From Microvirga mediterraneensis (GTDB lineage Bacteria > Pseudomonadota > Alphaproteobacteria > Rhizobiales > Beijerinckiaceae), in NCBI RefSeq assembly GCF_013520865.1, contig NZ_JACDXJ010000001.1, positions 620,001 to 684,000 of the forward strand: a stretch of DNA of 64,000 bases, in the 5' to 3' direction. The notes beneath the pieces were generated by a model, which was given only the letters and a program-made list of their open reading frames with translations, made no database searches and was not told where the DNA came from. Position 1 is the first letter of the stretch; each line of letters starts with the position of its first letter. Shown here piece by piece: positions 33,602 through 43,847 of the stretch. A program made the position numbers and the translations under genes.

Positions 33602-34062
33602 CAGACCGTCTCCTCCAGAAGGCCGATGCGGCGCGCCTGGGCGCGCATCTGGCCGTCCATGCCCTCGGGGAAAGGCATGATCCTGAACCGCAGCTCCGCA
33701 TCGCAGATCGGCTTGCCCTCGGCCAGGATCTTGGCCTTGGTCACGGCATAGCCCGAACCCTCATGCTCCAGCTGGGCCTGGATCGTCAGCACCGTACCCG
33801 GTCCGACGAAGGTGCGAAAGCGGGCCTTGTCGACGGCCATGAGGAACGGCATGTGGGTGAAGCCCATGAGGCCGAGCACGAGATAACCGGAGGCCTGGGC
33901 CATGGTCTCGGTCAGGAGCACGCCGGGCACGAGCGGATGGCCGGGAAAATGCCCTTCGAAGACGGGGCTTTCCATAGGGACCGTGGAGGTCACCTCGATC
34001 CGCTTCGTCTCGCGGTCGAGGCCCGTTACCCGGTCGATCATTTCAAAATATTCGAGGCGCAT
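33601..34062 (-). CDS. fabZXL: 3-hydroxyacyl-ACP dehydratase FabZXL (hotdog fold)
   Basis: A 153-residue hotdog-fold protein with the FabZ/FabA active-site stretch VFEGHFPGHPLVPGVLLTETMAQ, His in GHFPGHP and Glu in LLTETMAQ. KARFRTFVGPGTVLTIQAQLEHE is the second conserved block. It dehydrates 3-hydroxyacyl-AcpXL during VLCFA elongation. It lies 135 bases downstream of acpXL, with a GC-rich hairpin between, and is translationally coupled to fabF2XL. Confidence 0.9.
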   Translation of the reverse strand: MRLEYFEMIDRVTGLDRETKRIEVTSTVPMESPVFEGHFPGHPLVPGVLLTETMAQASGYLVLGLMGFTHMPFLMAVDKARFRTFVGPGTVLTIQAQLEHEGSGYAVTKAKILAEGKPICDAELRFRIMPFPEGMDGQMRAQARRIGLLEETV

Positions 34063-34146
34063 CCCGATCCCGTACCATGTCGCTCCCGGCGGGTGAAACA
34101 GGAAAGGAATCCATGAGGCAGAGCCGCTGATGGATCGCCTCTTCGA

Positions 34147-34164
34147 GCCGGCCCTCAGGCCGGC
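34147..34164 (-). terminator. Intercistronic hairpin between acpXL and fabZXL
   Basis: The perfect stem GCCGGCC/GGCCGGC has a 4-base loop and lies 33 bases after the acpXL stop codon. There is no T run, so it is not a full terminator. It could stabilise the acpXL message or act as a partial terminator, raising carrier-protein output over the enzymes. Confidence 0.35.
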
Positions 34165-34197
34165 CCGCCGGGATGGCTTGCTTGTCTTTCAGGCGTT

Positions 34198-34479
34198 TTA
34201 CGCCTGCTTGGCGGCCACGAGGGCGTCGATGCGCGCCACGAGGTTCTTCAGGACGAAGTATTCCTCGGCCGGAGCCTTGCCCTCGTTCACTTCCTGCGTC
34301 CACTGCTCCAGCGGCAGCTTGATCCCGAAGGCCTTGTCGATGGCGAAGGCGATGTCGAGGAAGGCGAGGGAGTCGATGCCGAGGTCCTCGATGGCGTGGC
34401 TCTCGGGGGTAATCTGCTCGCGCGGGATATCGGCGGTCTCTGAAATGATGCCGGCGACGGTCTCGAAGGTGGACGACAT
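34198..34479 (-). CDS. acpXL: Acyl carrier protein AcpXL
   Basis: A 93-residue acidic carrier protein. The phosphopantetheine site is Ser37 in [23 protein letters not shown], with the longer C-terminal region ([22 protein letters not shown]) typical of AcpXL rather than the ~78-residue housekeeping AcpP. It carries the growing 27-hydroxy C28 chain for lipid A. GGAGAG lies before ATG 34479. It is the first gene of the leftward cluster, 310 bases from the divergent phosphatase gene. Confidence 0.93.
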   Translation of the reverse strand: MSSTFETVAGIISETADIPREQITPESHAIEDLGIDSLAFLDIAFAIDKAFGIKLPLEQWTQEVNEGKAPAEEYFVLKNLVARIDALVAAKQA

Positions 34480-34789
34480 GACGCCGCTCTCCTGAACTGC
34501 TTGTTGGTCTCAACGATCCAGCGCCGGCAAGCTTCTCTTAGCCCGGTGTCCAGCCGCTCTTTTCGTCAAGGAGGGTTGTTTCGAAACGCACCCCTTACAC
34601 GACCGGCCGCAGACCGGCAACCGATTGGTTGCATTCCTCGACCTCCGGCCCGAGCCGGAGGCTTCCTTTCCGCCTGCGGCAACTACTTAAGGGCCATGCG
34701 ATTGATTATTCGGCCCTCATCGCCGATAAGGGCCGCCTTCGGACGCAACCCGAATGATCTTACATTGACGACAGATTGCTTGGATCGAC
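34480..34789. promoter_or_regulatory. Divergent control region acpXL / phosphatase
   Basis: These 310 bases hold no gene. They contain the palindrome GCAACCGATTGGTTGC (34617-34632) and the hairpin CCTCCGGC/GCCGGAGG with CCGA loop (34642-34661). CGGCCGCAGACCGG and TTGACGACAGATTG lie close to the right-hand gene. No unambiguous -35/-10 pair is visible. The palindrome is a candidate operator for either direction. Confidence 0.3.
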
Positions 34790-35512
34790 GTGTTCAACCG
34801 GTTCCTCAAGCCTGAAATCCGCTATGCCCGCCGCATGGCCCGCATCGCGCGCTGGGACCGGCCCGTCGAGGGCCTGGCCGGGCGCCTGCGCGCCTGGGCC
34901 CATATGCTCGTCGCCGATCACGGGGTTTTCCGCCTCCTCTACCTCAACAAGCACCGGGTGACCGACCGCCTGTGGCGCTCGGCCCAGCCCGCCCCGCATC
35001 AGATTGCCGCCCTCAAGGCGGAGGGCGTGCGCACGATCATCAACCTGCGCGGCGGCCGCGAGCACGGCTCCTGGCAGCTCCAGAAGGAGGCCTGCGAGCG
35101 GCTCGGCATCCATCTGGAAGAGTTCGTCGTCCGCTCCCGTGGGGCGCCGGACCGGGAAACCCTGCTGTCCGCCAAGGAATTCTTCGACAGGATCGAGTAC
35201 CCGGCCGTCCTGCACTGCAAATCGGGCGCCGACCGGGCGGGCTTCGTCGCCGCCCTCTACCTCGTCGTCTACGAGGGCAAGTCCATCGACGAGGCCCAGC
35301 GCCAGCTCTCCATGCGCTTCGGCCATTTCCGCTTCTCGAAGACGGGCATTCTCGACGAATTCTTCGATCTCTATCGCCGCGAGGGCGAGGCGAAGGGCAT
35401 TCCGTTCCTGACCTGGATCGAAACGCAATACGACGCCGAGACCCTGGAGCGGAACTTCCGCCCGAGCTTCTGGTCGAGCCTCCTCGTCGACAGGATCATG
35501 CGCCGGGAATAA
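34790..35512 (+). CDS. Dual-specificity/tyrosine phosphatase family protein
   Basis: A 240-residue protein with the cysteine-phosphatase signature CX5R in LHCKSGADRA (Cys143, Arg149). A preceding block reads WRSAQPAPHQIAALKAEGVRTIINLRGG, typical of bacterial DSP-like (DUF442-like or Siw14-type) phosphatases. A basic N-terminal helix (RYARRMARIARWDR) may touch the membrane. Translation starts at GTG 34790; no in-frame ATG gives the full domain. Possible substrates include phosphotyrosine or inositol and sugar phosphates. It is divergent from acpXL, with no other partner. Confidence 0.8.
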   Translation: MFNRFLKPEIRYARRMARIARWDRPVEGLAGRLRAWAHMLVADHGVFRLLYLNKHRVTDRLWRSAQPAPHQIAALKAEGVRTIINLRGGREHGSWQLQKEACERLGIHLEEFVVRSRGAPDRETLLSAKEFFDRIEYPAVLHCKSGADRAGFVAALYLVVYEGKSIDEAQRQLSMRFGHFRFSKTGILDEFFDLYRREGEAKGIPFLTWIETQYDAETLERNFRPSFWSSLLVDRIMRRE

Positions 35513-35555
35513 GCGCCCGAAGGTCAGGCGCCGCGATCTCGTGGAACTCCCCCCG

Positions 35556-35647
35556 CCATCACCGGGCCCGTCCCGGTGATCTCGATCGGAAAAGCGCAGC
35601 CTTTCACACAATCGGGATAGCCGGCACGAGGGCGGCTATGACGTGGC
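35556..35647. repeat. Dispersed palindromic repeat, family B copy 3 (inverted)
   Basis: Read on the minus strand it has the same two palindromes in the same order as 441-537. On the + strand it reads CATCACCGGGCCCGTCCCGGTGATCTCGATCGGAAAAGCGCAGCC, then ATCGGGATAGCCGGCACGAGGGCGGCTATGACGTGGCG. The first palindrome is clean; the second has changed bases on both arms. Confidence 0.75.
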
Positions 35648-35658
35648 GTGGGCAGGTC

Positions 35659-37440
<1,782 letters not shown>

Positions 37441-37631
37441 GCTCTGCCTTAAGGAAGTTTCTTCTATCGGACGGCTCGCGGTTAGCACGCAAAGGCCCTG
37501 GGCGGCAAATTCCTCGCGGTCTGGCCATCGGCGGGCGCGGCCCTGTCGCGCGCGGCTAAAGGCTGCTCCTCCCTCTCGACAGGGCCGCCGATCCGTGGCT
37601 GCATGACGCAATCGTCGCACTGGATTCCGTC

Positions 37632-38258
37632 ATGACATTCGAGACCTGGCTCGCCTTCACGGCCGCCTCCGCCGTGCTGCTCGTCATTCCCGGGCCGACC
37701 ATCCTGCTGGTCGTGTCCTATGCCCTCGGGCAGGGCTGGCGCCCCGCCCTGCCTATGGCGGTCGGAGTCGCCCTGGGCGATTTCACCGCCATGACCCTGT
37801 CGCTCCTCGGCCTCGGCGCGCTGCTGGCCGCCTCGGCCACCCTGTTCACGGCCCTCAAATGGGCAGGCGCCGCCTATCTCGTGTGGCTCGGAATCAAGCT
37901 CTGGCGGGCCGGCGGAGCGCTCGACGCCAAGCCGCGTACCGATGCGACATCAGCGCTCAAGATGCTGGGTCATGCCTGGCTCGTCACGGCGCTCAACCCG
38001 AAGAGCCTGACCTTCTTCATCGCCTTCCTGCCGCAGTTCATCGATCCGAAACTCGCGCTTCTGCCCCAGGTCGTCGTTTTCGCCGCGACCTTCCTGATCC
38101 TCGCCTTCGCGAACGTGATCACCTACGCGCTCATCGCGTCGCGGGCGCGCAGCGTCGTGCAGAGCCCCCGGACCATGCGGGTGATCAACCGGACCGGCGG
38201 CAGCCTCCTGATCGGGGCCGGCGTCGCGACGGTGGCGTTGCGGGCCGGGCAGGGGTGA
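37632..38258 (+). CDS. LysE/RhtB family amino-acid exporter
   Basis: A 208-residue inner-membrane protein with six predicted helices. VIPGPTILLVVSYALGQGWRPALPMAVGVALGDFTAMTLSLLGLGALLAAS is the RhtB signature, and VTALNPKSLTFFIAFLPQFID lies mid-protein. It is an efflux carrier for neutral or basic amino acids or homoserine lactone-like compounds; substrate unknown. It is divergent from the MsbA-type exporter and converges on the E1-like gene. Confidence 0.88.
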   Translation: MTFETWLAFTAASAVLLVIPGPTILLVVSYALGQGWRPALPMAVGVALGDFTAMTLSLLGLGALLAASATLFTALKWAGAAYLVWLGIKLWRAGGALDAKPRTDATSALKMLGHAWLVTALNPKSLTFFIAFLPQFIDPKLALLPQVVVFAATFLILAFANVITYALIASRARSVVQSPRTMRVINRTGGSLLIGAGVATVALRAGQG

Positions 38259-38288
38259 GCAGCGGTCAGGACTTCCGACCGCCTCGTT

Positions 38289-40685
38289 TCACACGGCCTT
38301 GAGGTGCCGAATCGGCCGGCCAGGGGCGATCATTTCGGCGGCCGCGATGATGCCCTGGGCGTCGATGCCGAAATGACGGTAGAGGTCCCTGATCGTGCCG
38401 GTCTGGCCGAAATGCTCGACACCGAGCGAGCGCGTGCGGTGGCCCATGACCGAGCCCATCCAGGCGAGCGTGGCCGGATGCCCGTCGATTACCGTCACCA
38501 GCCCGCAATGAGGCGGCACGTCGGCGAGCAGGCGCTCCACATGGGACCTCGCATGGACGAGCCCGCGCTCGCGGGCGCGCTGCGCGGCCGTCCAGCCGGC
38601 ATTGAGCCGGTCGGCGGAGGTAATCGCGAGCAGGCCGATATCGCGCCGGTCCTCGGCCATGAGCCCCACGGCCTCGATGGCCTCCGGCGCGACCGCCCCC
38701 GTATAGGCGACCACCACCTGGGCGTTCGGCCCGGGCTTCCTGAGCCAATAGGCCCCGGCCATGACGTCTTCGGCCAGCTCGGCCGTCATCGCGCGCTGCG
38801 GCTGCTCGAGGCTGCGGGTCGACAGACGCAAGTAAACCGAGCCGCCGGTCTCGTCGCGCAGCCAGGTCGTCTCGTTCGGCTCCCCCTCGCCGTCGCGCTG
38901 CATGTAGTCGAAGGCCCAGCGCATGATCACGGCCAGCTCGTCGACGAAGGCCGGCTCGAAGGAGGCGAGCCCGTCCTGCGCCATGCCCACCAGCGGCGTG
39001 CCGATGGATTGATGCGCCCCGCCCTCCGGCGCCAGCGTCACGCCGGACGGCGTGGCGACGATCATGAAGCGGGCGTCCTGATAGCAGGCGTAGTTCAGGG
39101 CATCGGCGCCGCGGTAGATGAAGGGATCGTAGAGGGTGCCGATGGGCAGGATCCGCTCGCCGAAGAGCGAATGCGACAGCCCGAGCGCCGAGAGCACGAT
39201 GAACAGGTTCATCTCGGCGATGCCGAGCTCGATATGCTGGCCCTTGGGTGAGAATTCCCAATTGTAGGTCGAGGGAATCCGCTCCTTCTTGAAGGTGTCG
39301 ACCAGGCTTTCGCGGGCGAACAGGCCGCGCCGGTTCACCCAGGCGCCGAGATTGGTCGAGACCGTCACGTCCGGCGCCGTGGTGACGACGCGCGACGCCA
39401 GCGCGTGGTCGGAGCGGGCGAGCTCGTTGAGGATGAGCCCGAAGCCCTGCTGGGTCGACATGGCGGGATTGGCCGGGAAGGTCAGCGTCTCGGGGACCGG
39501 CACCTGCGGGGCGGTGTAGCGCCGCGTGCCCTTCTGGATGAACGGCACCTCGCTCAGGAAACGCTCGATCTCGGCCTGCGGAACCTCGAGTCCCTCGAAC
39601 TTGTCCCATTCATGGCCCGGGCGGACCCCCTGGGTGGCGCGCCAGGCTTCCATCTGGGAGGGTGTCAGCATGCCGGAATGGTTGTCCTTGTGACCGGCGA
39701 GCGGCAGGCCAAAGCCCTTGATCGTATAGGCCAGGAAGCACACCGGTCGGTCGTGCTGCCGGGCTTTCTCGAAGGCGTCGAGCAGGCTCGGCAGGTCGTG
39801 CCCGCCGAGATTGGACATGAGCCGCGCCAGCTCCTCGCCCGAGCGATTCTCGATGAGGCGGGTGACCGGCCCCTGGTCGCCGAGATCGTCCAGAAGGCGC
39901 TTCCTCCAGGCTGCACCGCCTTGGTATGTCAGGGCCGAGTAGAGCTGGTTGGGGCAGGAATCGATCCAGGCCCGCAGGCGGTCGCCGCCGGGCTCCTTGA
40001 ACGCCTCCTGCATCAGGGAGCCGTGCTTGAGGATCACCACGTCCCAGCCGAAATTGCGGAACAGGGCCTCGAAGCGCTCCCACAGGCCCTCGCGAATCAC
40101 CGCGTCGAGGCTCTGGCGGTTGTAGTCGATGATCCACCACGTGTTACGGATGCCGTGCTTCCAGCCCTCCAGCAGGGCCTCGAAGATGTTGCCCTCGTCC
40201 ATCTCGGCATCGCCCACGAGCGAGATCATGCGGCCCTCGGGCTTGTCCTCGGCCCAGCCATGGGCCTTCACGTAATCCTGCACCAAGCTGGCGAACAGCG
40301 TCTGGGCGACGCCCAAACCCACCGAACCGGTGGAGAAATCCACGTCGTCGATGTCCTTCGTGCGGGACGGATAGGATTGCGCGCCCTTGTAGCCCCGGAA
40401 GTTCTCCAGCTTCTCGCGGGTCTGGCGGCCGAAGAGATACTGGATCGCGTGGTAGATCGGGCTGGCATGGGGCTTCACCGCCACCCGGTCCTCGGGCTTC
40501 AGCACCGAAAAATAGAGGGCGGTCAGAATCGTCGAGAGGGAAGCGGAAGACGCCTGATGCCCGCCGATCTTCAGCCCGTCCGCGTTGGCGCGCAGGTGGT
40601 TGGCGTTGTGGATCGTCCAGGTCGAGAGCCAGAGCACCTTGCGCTCGAGGTCCTTCAAGATTTCAAGGTGCTTTGCATCAGCCAT
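38289..40685 (-). CDS. Transketolase / pyruvate dehydrogenase E1-like thiamine-diphosphate enzyme
   Basis: A 798-residue ThDP enzyme of the homodimeric E1/transketolase superfamily. The N-terminal ThDP domain has GGHQASSASLSTILTALYF and SLVGDAEMDEGNIFEALLEGWKHGIRNTWWIIDYNRQSLD; GDAEMDEGN is the GDGx(~25)N cofactor motif. The pyrimidine domain includes HIELGIAEMNLFIVLSALGLS and the C-terminal domain is transketolase-like. It most resembles AceE-type pyruvate dehydrogenase E1, though some databases call this family simply transketolase. No E2 or E3 gene adjoins it, so the reaction is open. ATG 40685 is chosen over a 24-residue extension. Confidence 0.8.
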   Translation of the reverse strand: MADAKHLEILKDLERKVLWLSTWTIHNANHLRANADGLKIGGHQASSASLSTILTALYFSVLKPEDRVAVKPHASPIYHAIQYLFGRQTREKLENFRGYKGAQSYPSRTKDIDDVDFSTGSVGLGVAQTLFASLVQDYVKAHGWAEDKPEGRMISLVGDAEMDEGNIFEALLEGWKHGIRNTWWIIDYNRQSLDAVIREGLWERFEALFRNFGWDVVILKHGSLMQEAFKEPGGDRLRAWIDSCPNQLYSALTYQGGAAWRKRLLDDLGDQGPVTRLIENRSGEELARLMSNLGGHDLPSLLDAFEKARQHDRPVCFLAYTIKGFGLPLAGHKDNHSGMLTPSQMEAWRATQGVRPGHEWDKFEGLEVPQAEIERFLSEVPFIQKGTRRYTAPQVPVPETLTFPANPAMSTQQGFGLILNELARSDHALASRVVTTAPDVTVSTNLGAWVNRRGLFARESLVDTFKKERIPSTYNWEFSPKGQHIELGIAEMNLFIVLSALGLSHSLFGERILPIGTLYDPFIYRGADALNYACYQDARFMIVATPSGVTLAPEGGAHQSIGTPLVGMAQDGLASFEPAFVDELAVIMRWAFDYMQRDGEGEPNETTWLRDETGGSVYLRLSTRSLEQPQRAMTAELAEDVMAGAYWLRKPGPNAQVVVAYTGAVAPEAIEAVGLMAEDRRDIGLLAITSADRLNAGWTAAQRARERGLVHARSHVERLLADVPPHCGLVTVIDGHPATLAWMGSVMGHRTRSLGVEHFGQTGTIRDLYRHFGIDAQGIIAAAEMIAPGRPIRHLKAV

Positions 40686-40820
40686 CGTGTTCTCCCAGGT
40701 TAAGTCGGATGCTGCATCCCCGCCCCAAGGCAGAAGTAGAACGGCATCAGGCTTCACTCGTGTTCAATCGTTATCAGAGGGGCTGCGCGACCGCTATTGA
40801 GACGGAAGACGCATGGCCCC

Positions 40821-41963
40821 TCAGGGCTCCTCGTCCTCATCCGCAAAGTCGCCGCCGAGCCGGAGTCCCTCGATCCAGGTTTCGCCCTTCCGCTTGATCA
40901 CCCGCCGCGGAGGAACTCCGCCATAGCGTGAGATGGCATCGGCCAAAGGTTCGGAATGCGTCACGAGCCAGACCTGTGTGCGCTTCGACGCCGCGACGAT
41001 CATGCGCGCGAGCGGCTCCAGCAGATCGGGATGCAGGCTCGTCTCTGGCTCGTTCAAGGCAATGAAGGGCGGGAGCCGATAAGATAGGAGAGCTCCCGCC
41101 AGCGCCAGGAAATGCAGCGTGCCGTCCGACAATTCGGAGGCCTGGAAGACGCGCTTCGGATATTCAGGAAAGATCACGCCAAAAGTGGCGAAGCGGTCAG
41201 GTTCAGGGATGACGAGACGCGCCCCGGGAAAGGCATCGTCGAAGGCCTGATCGAGATCGATGGTGTCCTGGCGGATATGGGCCAAGGTCGCGAAGACCGC
41301 CGCGAGATTCGCGCCGTCGGAGGCCAAAGTCGGGGATGTCACGGCCAGGGCGGGCCTTCGCAGGGGTGAGGCCGCGTCCGTGCGGAATCCATGGAAGAAC
41401 CGCCACTCCAGCATCGTCCTGCGGGCAAGATGCAGATCGGGGAAGGCTGCTGCATCCTGAAGCGAGCCGAGCGCCGTTTCGGAGGGAAGGATCTCGGAAC
41501 CCAACGGCCGCTTCATGCCGGCCTCGTCGAGGCAATGCCCTCTGGGACCGCGGCGTTCGAGCAGGGTTCTCGAACGGCCTCGTGCCTCATGGGTGAGGGT
41601 CTCCGCCTTGATCTGCGGTTCAAGGGCGAAGCCCGCGCCCAGGAGCTCGACCAATCCGGTCTCGACCCCATATTCCAGATCGTAATCGTCGCCTTCGCCC
41701 CTCAGGCTCACGCCGAGCCTGACGCGTACCGGGTCCCTGGCGCTCCTCGTGCCTGCCCAATAAACCGAATCGAACCCGCCTTCCGCTGCGAGATCCCGCG
41801 TGAGCGTGCCGGCGGCGGCCGATTGCAGGAGCTGCAACGCGCGGTAAAGGTTCGTCTTGCCCGTCCCGTTCGCGCCGACGAAGACGGACAGCGGCTCAAC
41901 CGGAAAGCGGATGAGCCGGAGCGAGCGGTACCCGGCGGCAAAGACGTCTTGAATCGCAAGCAT
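40821..41963 (-). CDS. AAA family ATPase of the RecF/OLD-like (AAA_21) type
   Basis: A 380-residue ABC/SMC-like ATPase. Walker A is FVGANGTGKTNLYRAL (~29-44), the signature-like block is ASELSDGTLHFLALAGALLS, Walker B is FIALNEPETSLHPDLLEPL, and the terminal His is in VWLVTHSEPLADAI. No TOPRIM or coiled-coil arm is present, unlike full OLD or RecF proteins. Such stand-alone ATPases occur in DNA repair and in defence islands, but no nuclease or defence partner lies nearby, so function is unassigned. ATG 41963 (MLAIQDVF) is preferred over an upstream ATG that adds an unrelated sequence. Confidence 0.8.
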   Translation of the reverse strand: MLAIQDVFAAGYRSLRLIRFPVEPLSVFVGANGTGKTNLYRALQLLQSAAAGTLTRDLAAEGGFDSVYWAGTRSARDPVRVRLGVSLRGEGDDYDLEYGVETGLVELLGAGFALEPQIKAETLTHEARGRSRTLLERRGPRGHCLDEAGMKRPLGSEILPSETALGSLQDAAAFPDLHLARRTMLEWRFFHGFRTDAASPLRRPALAVTSPTLASDGANLAAVFATLAHIRQDTIDLDQAFDDAFPGARLVIPEPDRFATFGVIFPEYPKRVFQASELSDGTLHFLALAGALLSYRLPPFIALNEPETSLHPDLLEPLARMIVAASKRTQVWLVTHSEPLADAISRYGGVPPRRVIKRKGETWIEGLRLGGDFADEDEEP

Positions 41964-42066
41964 GAGGCTTAAGGGACGGAAGGAACAGGCAAGGTGAAGC
42001 GCCATCTTGGGCCGCGTCCCGAAGAGATGCAACCTTGTTCAAAGGCATCGCCACCGCCAAAACGAA

Positions 42067-42089
42067 AAGCCCGCCTTGCGGCGGGCCTT
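42067..42089 (-). terminator. Terminator downstream of tRNA-Gly
   Basis: On the minus strand the stem AAGGCCCGCC/GGCGGGCTT with a GCAA loop is followed by TTCGTTTT. It lies 28 bases past the tRNA 3' end. Confidence 0.85.
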
Positions 42090-42116
42090 CGTGTCACTCT
42101 CATTTCTGAGAGAAAT

Positions 42117-42191
42117 TGGAGCGGGCGAAGGGATTCGAACCCTCGACCCCAACCTTGGCAAGGTTGTGCTCTACCCCTGAGCTACACCCGC
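42117..42191 (-). tRNA. tRNA-Gly (anticodon GCC), 75 nt with encoded CCA
   Basis: The cloverleaf was read by eye. The acceptor is GCGGGTG/CGCCCGC with one G-U pair. The D arm is GCTC/GAGC with GGGGTA, and the anticodon stem CAACC/GGTTG encloses TTGCCAA (anticodon GCC). The T arm GAGGGTTCGAATCCCTT follows, then discriminator T and CCA. It reads GGC/GGU glycine codons. A terminator follows, so it is transcribed alone. Confidence 0.97.
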
Positions 42192-42338
42192 GCTCCGCGA
42201 TGCCGTGGCATCGTTGCGAGGCCCGTGATGTGCCCCAAAACGTGGCGTATTGCAAGAGGGGTAGGCCGATCTTTTCGCGGCAGCCCTTGAGCCTGCTTCA
42301 TCGGGTCGCTAGAACCCCGGCAGGTTTGGAGGATCGCC

Positions 42339-42866
42339 TTGGCCCATCTCTCTCCCCGGGAACTCCTGGATCGCCTGTCCTCGCTCGGCATCGCGGCCGA
42401 GACGGTGGAGCACGAGCCCGTCTTCACGGTGGCCGAATCGGCATCCGTCAAGGAGCGGATCCCGGGTGCCCATTCCAAGAACCTGTTCGTGAAGGATAAG
42501 AAGGGCCGCTTCTTCCTGATTTCCGCCAAGCACGACACGGCCATCGACCTCAAGCGCACCCATGAGGCCATCGGGGCCTCCGGCCGCCTCTCCTTCGGCT
42601 CGGCCGAGCAGCTGCGCGCCCTTTTGGGTGTCGAGCCCGGCTCGGTCACGGCCTTCGCGGTCGTGAACGATACGGAAGGCAAGGTCACGATGGTGCTCGA
42701 TGCCAACCTCATGGACCATGAGCGGGTGAACTTTCACCCCCTGGTCAATTCCATGACCACCGGAGTCTCGCGGGAGGATCTGGTGACCTTCCTGCGGGCC
42801 ACGGGGCACGATCCGCTGATCCTGCGCCTGCCGGAACCGCCGGCGGAATTGCCAGACGAGACTTAA
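42339..42866 (+). CDS. proXp-ala: Prolyl-tRNA editing deacylase ProXp-ala (YbaK/PrdX family)
   Basis: A 175-residue stand-alone editing domain of the YbaK/INS superfamily. SKNLFVKDKKGRFFLISAKHDTAIDLK contains the conserved Lys (KNLF) and the ISAK..T block; FGSAEQLRALLGVEPGSVTAFAVVND and FHPLVNSMTTGVSREDLVTFL complete the PrdX pattern. It hydrolyses Ala-tRNAPro mischarged by ProRS. Translation starts at TTG 42339, supported by GGAGG six bases before it; there is no ATG in a suitable position. Confidence 0.88.
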   Translation: MAHLSPRELLDRLSSLGIAAETVEHEPVFTVAESASVKERIPGAHSKNLFVKDKKGRFFLISAKHDTAIDLKRTHEAIGASGRLSFGSAEQLRALLGVEPGSVTAFAVVNDTEGKVTMVLDANLMDHERVNFHPLVNSMTTGVSREDLVTFLRATGHDPLILRLPEPPAELPDET

Positions 42867-42918
42867 GCTCCCATGTAAGGAGCGGCCCTGTTCACGACTC
42901 TCACCTTTCGAGGATCGC

Positions 42919-43818
42919 ATGTTGTCCGATACCCCTGTTCCCTCCTCCGACGACCTCGTGAAGGACACCACCACGGCGAATTTCCGCCAGGATGTGCTGG
43001 CCGAGTCCATGCAGCAGCCGGTGCTGGTCGATTTCTGGGCCCCCTGGTGCGGCCCCTGCAAGCAGCTCACCCCCATCCTCGAAAAGGCCGTGCGGGCAGC
43101 AGGCGGCAAGGTGAAGCTCGTCAAGATGAATATCGACGAGCATCCGCAGATCGCCGGCCAGCTCGGAGTGCAGTCGATCCCGGCCGTCTTCGCCTTCCAG
43201 CGCGGCCAGCCGGTGGACGGCTTCATGGGCGCTCTGCCCGAGAGCCAGATCAAGAGCTTCATCGAGCGTCTCGTCGGACCGCTCGGGCCCGGCGCGGCCG
43301 AGGAGATCCTGGGCGAGGCCGACCGTTTGGCGGCCGAGGGCGATATCGGCGGGGCGGCCGAGCTCTATTCCGCCGTGCTGGCCCAGGACCCGGAAAACGT
43401 CGCGGCGCTTGCCGCTCTCGTGAAGCTGCATGTGGAGGTGAGCGACCTGGAAGGCGCCAAGCGCTTTCTCGCGATGGCGCCGGCGGCGAAAGCCAACGAT
43501 CCGGCCCTGGCCGGCGCGCGGGCGGCCATCGAGCTCGCCGAGCAGGCAGGCTCCCTCGGCGACCTCGCGGATCTCCAGCGCAAGGTCGAGGCCGACCCGA
43601 TGGACCATCAGGCCCGCTTCGATCTGGCCGTGGGCCTGAACGCCCTCGGGCGGCGCGAAGAAGCTGCCAACCACCTCCTTGAAATCGTCCGCCGCGACCG
43701 CAATTGGAACGATGACGGCGCACGCAAGCAGCTCGTCCAGTTCTTCGAGGCCTGGGGCCCGATGGACGCGATGACGCTGGCAGGGCGGCGGAGGCTCTCC
43801 TCGCTCCTGTTCTCTTGA
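42919..43818 (+). CDS. cnoX: Thioredoxin-TPR co-chaperone CnoX (YbbN) / thioredoxin
   Basis: A 299-residue protein with an N-terminal thioredoxin fold and an active-site WCGPC (residues 43-47), followed from ~120 by TPR-like helices (AAELYSAVLAQDPENVAALAALVKLHVE, DHQARFDLAVGLNALGRREEAANHLLEI). This is the CnoX/YbbN architecture; E. coli lost the CxxC redox pair but Caulobacter-type CnoX keeps it. It would hold unfolding or oxidised proteins and hand them to GroEL. It is followed 29 bases later by the Lon-substrate-domain gene, so the two may form a proteostasis operon. Confidence 0.9.
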   Translation: MLSDTPVPSSDDLVKDTTTANFRQDVLAESMQQPVLVDFWAPWCGPCKQLTPILEKAVRAAGGKVKLVKMNIDEHPQIAGQLGVQSIPAVFAFQRGQPVDGFMGALPESQIKSFIERLVGPLGPGAAEEILGEADRLAAEGDIGGAAELYSAVLAQDPENVAALAALVKLHVEVSDLEGAKRFLAMAPAAKANDPALAGARAAIELAEQAGSLGDLADLQRKVEADPMDHQARFDLAVGLNALGRREEAANHLLEIVRRDRNWNDDGARKQLVQFFEAWGPMDAMTLAGRRRLSSLLFS

Positions 43819-43847
43819 TGCGATCCGACAGGTTTTAGGAGATCGGG

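Noticed and set aside
42117..42191. tRNA-Gly as an integration site
   Set aside because: No integrase and no duplicated tRNA 3' end were found within the window.
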